Positions 52,596-52,920 of a stretch of DNA of 52,920 nt are shown piece after piece. Where the stretch lies: the NCBI GenBank assembly GCA_030825115.1, contig JAPJQL010000027.1:1-52920 (forward strand). Reading direction: 5' to 3'. The translations under genes and the position numbers were made by a program. The stretch's first letter is position 1. Every line of letters starts with the position of its first letter. The DNA comes from Lachnospiraceae bacterium (GTDB taxonomy: Bacteria; Bacillota; Clostridia; Lachnospirales; Lachnospiraceae). A model generated the notes under the pieces. The model was given only the letters and a program-made list of their open reading frames with translations. It had not been told where the DNA came from and made no database searches.

Positions 52596-52920
52596 TTAAG
52601 ATAGCCAAATTTTGTAAATTCTGTTTTGCTCATTTCCTGCGCCTGTACTCATCGAATCAAACAAAATACCGACATGGCACTCTGTATTGACCATAGATAT
52701 ATCGCAAGAAATCACCGTAGTTGTGTCCCCCATAGCATTCGACCTCCCTAACGATTGGTTTAAAACTACGGGAGCATATCCAGTCGAATTATCTACAGTA
52801 CTTCTATCCGGTTGTGAAGTGTAAAAAACGCCTTTAACCGGCATGGAACTACGATTATCCGCCGATGATATAATAGCGTTGATTCTCGTATATGGAGTAA
52901 TGTTTATTTTGCCATTTGTC
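52596..52920 (-). CDS. C-terminal part of a phage tail-like protein (5' end beyond window)
   Basis: The frame is open from the window edge (TNGKINITPYTRINAIISS...) to a stop at 52596; the ATG at 52844 is internal. At least 107 residues of a Ser/Thr/Asn-rich, beta-prone sequence, as in tail-fibre or baseplate proteins upstream of the lysis cassette. No specific domain is recognised. Confidence 0.55.
   Translation of the reverse strand, partial: TNGKINITPYTRINAIISSADNRSSMPVKGVFYTSQPDRSTVDNSTGYAPVVLNQSLGRSNAMGDTTTVISCDISMVNTECHVGILFDSMSTGAGNEQNRIYKIWLS

Overview
The window looks like a chromosomal segment of a spore-forming, moderate-GC Firmicute, most likely a Lachnospiraceae (Clostridium cluster XIVa) gut-type organism. 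Support: the conserved clostridial order spoIIIAH-asp23-nusB-xseA-xseB-ispA-dxs-tlyA-nadK-argR-recN-spoIVB, a single-chain glycyl-tRNA synthetase, strong Shine-Dalgarno sequences, several LacI/ROK sugar regulators, and mobile-element remnants of types common in that family. No rRNA, tRNA or CRISPR array was seen. The species cannot be named from this sequence.

Bases 1-26,900 are a carbohydrate-use region of four units. (1) A duplicate-looking glycolytic set on the minus strand: pgi alone (290-1549), then the operon PFK, TIM homologue, LarA-like nickel-pincer protein, NagB-like isomerase and class II aldolase (7767 down to 2082). It is divergent from a LacI regulator and a mutarotase. Near-identical 17-bp LacI-type operators lie upstream of both pgi and the PFK operon. 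(2) A CUT1 ABC sugar importer on the minus strand, divergent from a DUF4838 protein and a ROK regulator. (3) Read right to left: a cytosolic GH28 enzyme, a LacI regulator, a TctCBA tripartite transporter, a PHP/DUF3604 protein, a sulfatase and ManA. Units 2 and 3 probably each take up and break down one specific (possibly sulfated, uronate-containing) glycan; the shared end points are hexose phosphates.

Bases 27,000-34,720 hold housekeeping genes on the minus strand: glyS, a lipoprotein, recO, era, an M16C protease and a YdcF/DUF218 membrane protein.

Bases 34,850-38,980 form a scar. An 81-bp diverged copy of the 3' part of spoIVB lies 4.15 kb from the intact gene. Between the two copies are a broken serine recombinase fused to the tail of a COG2865 regulator, a truncated DUF6870-type ORF, a long non-coding stretch with hairpins, a small EF-Tu-like protein, a GNAT acetyltransferase and a GerMN lipoprotein. 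The spo0A gene, which usually follows spoIVB, is absent here.

Bases 38,980-50,740 carry the conserved sporulation/isoprenoid/recombination cluster, interrupted only by a plus-strand DMT-family gene. Bases 50,890-52,920 are the lysis end of a prophage (amidase with cell-wall-binding repeats, holin, a small Pro/Asn-rich protein, the end of a tail-like gene). It lies directly upstream of spoIIIAH, where spoIIIAG would be expected.
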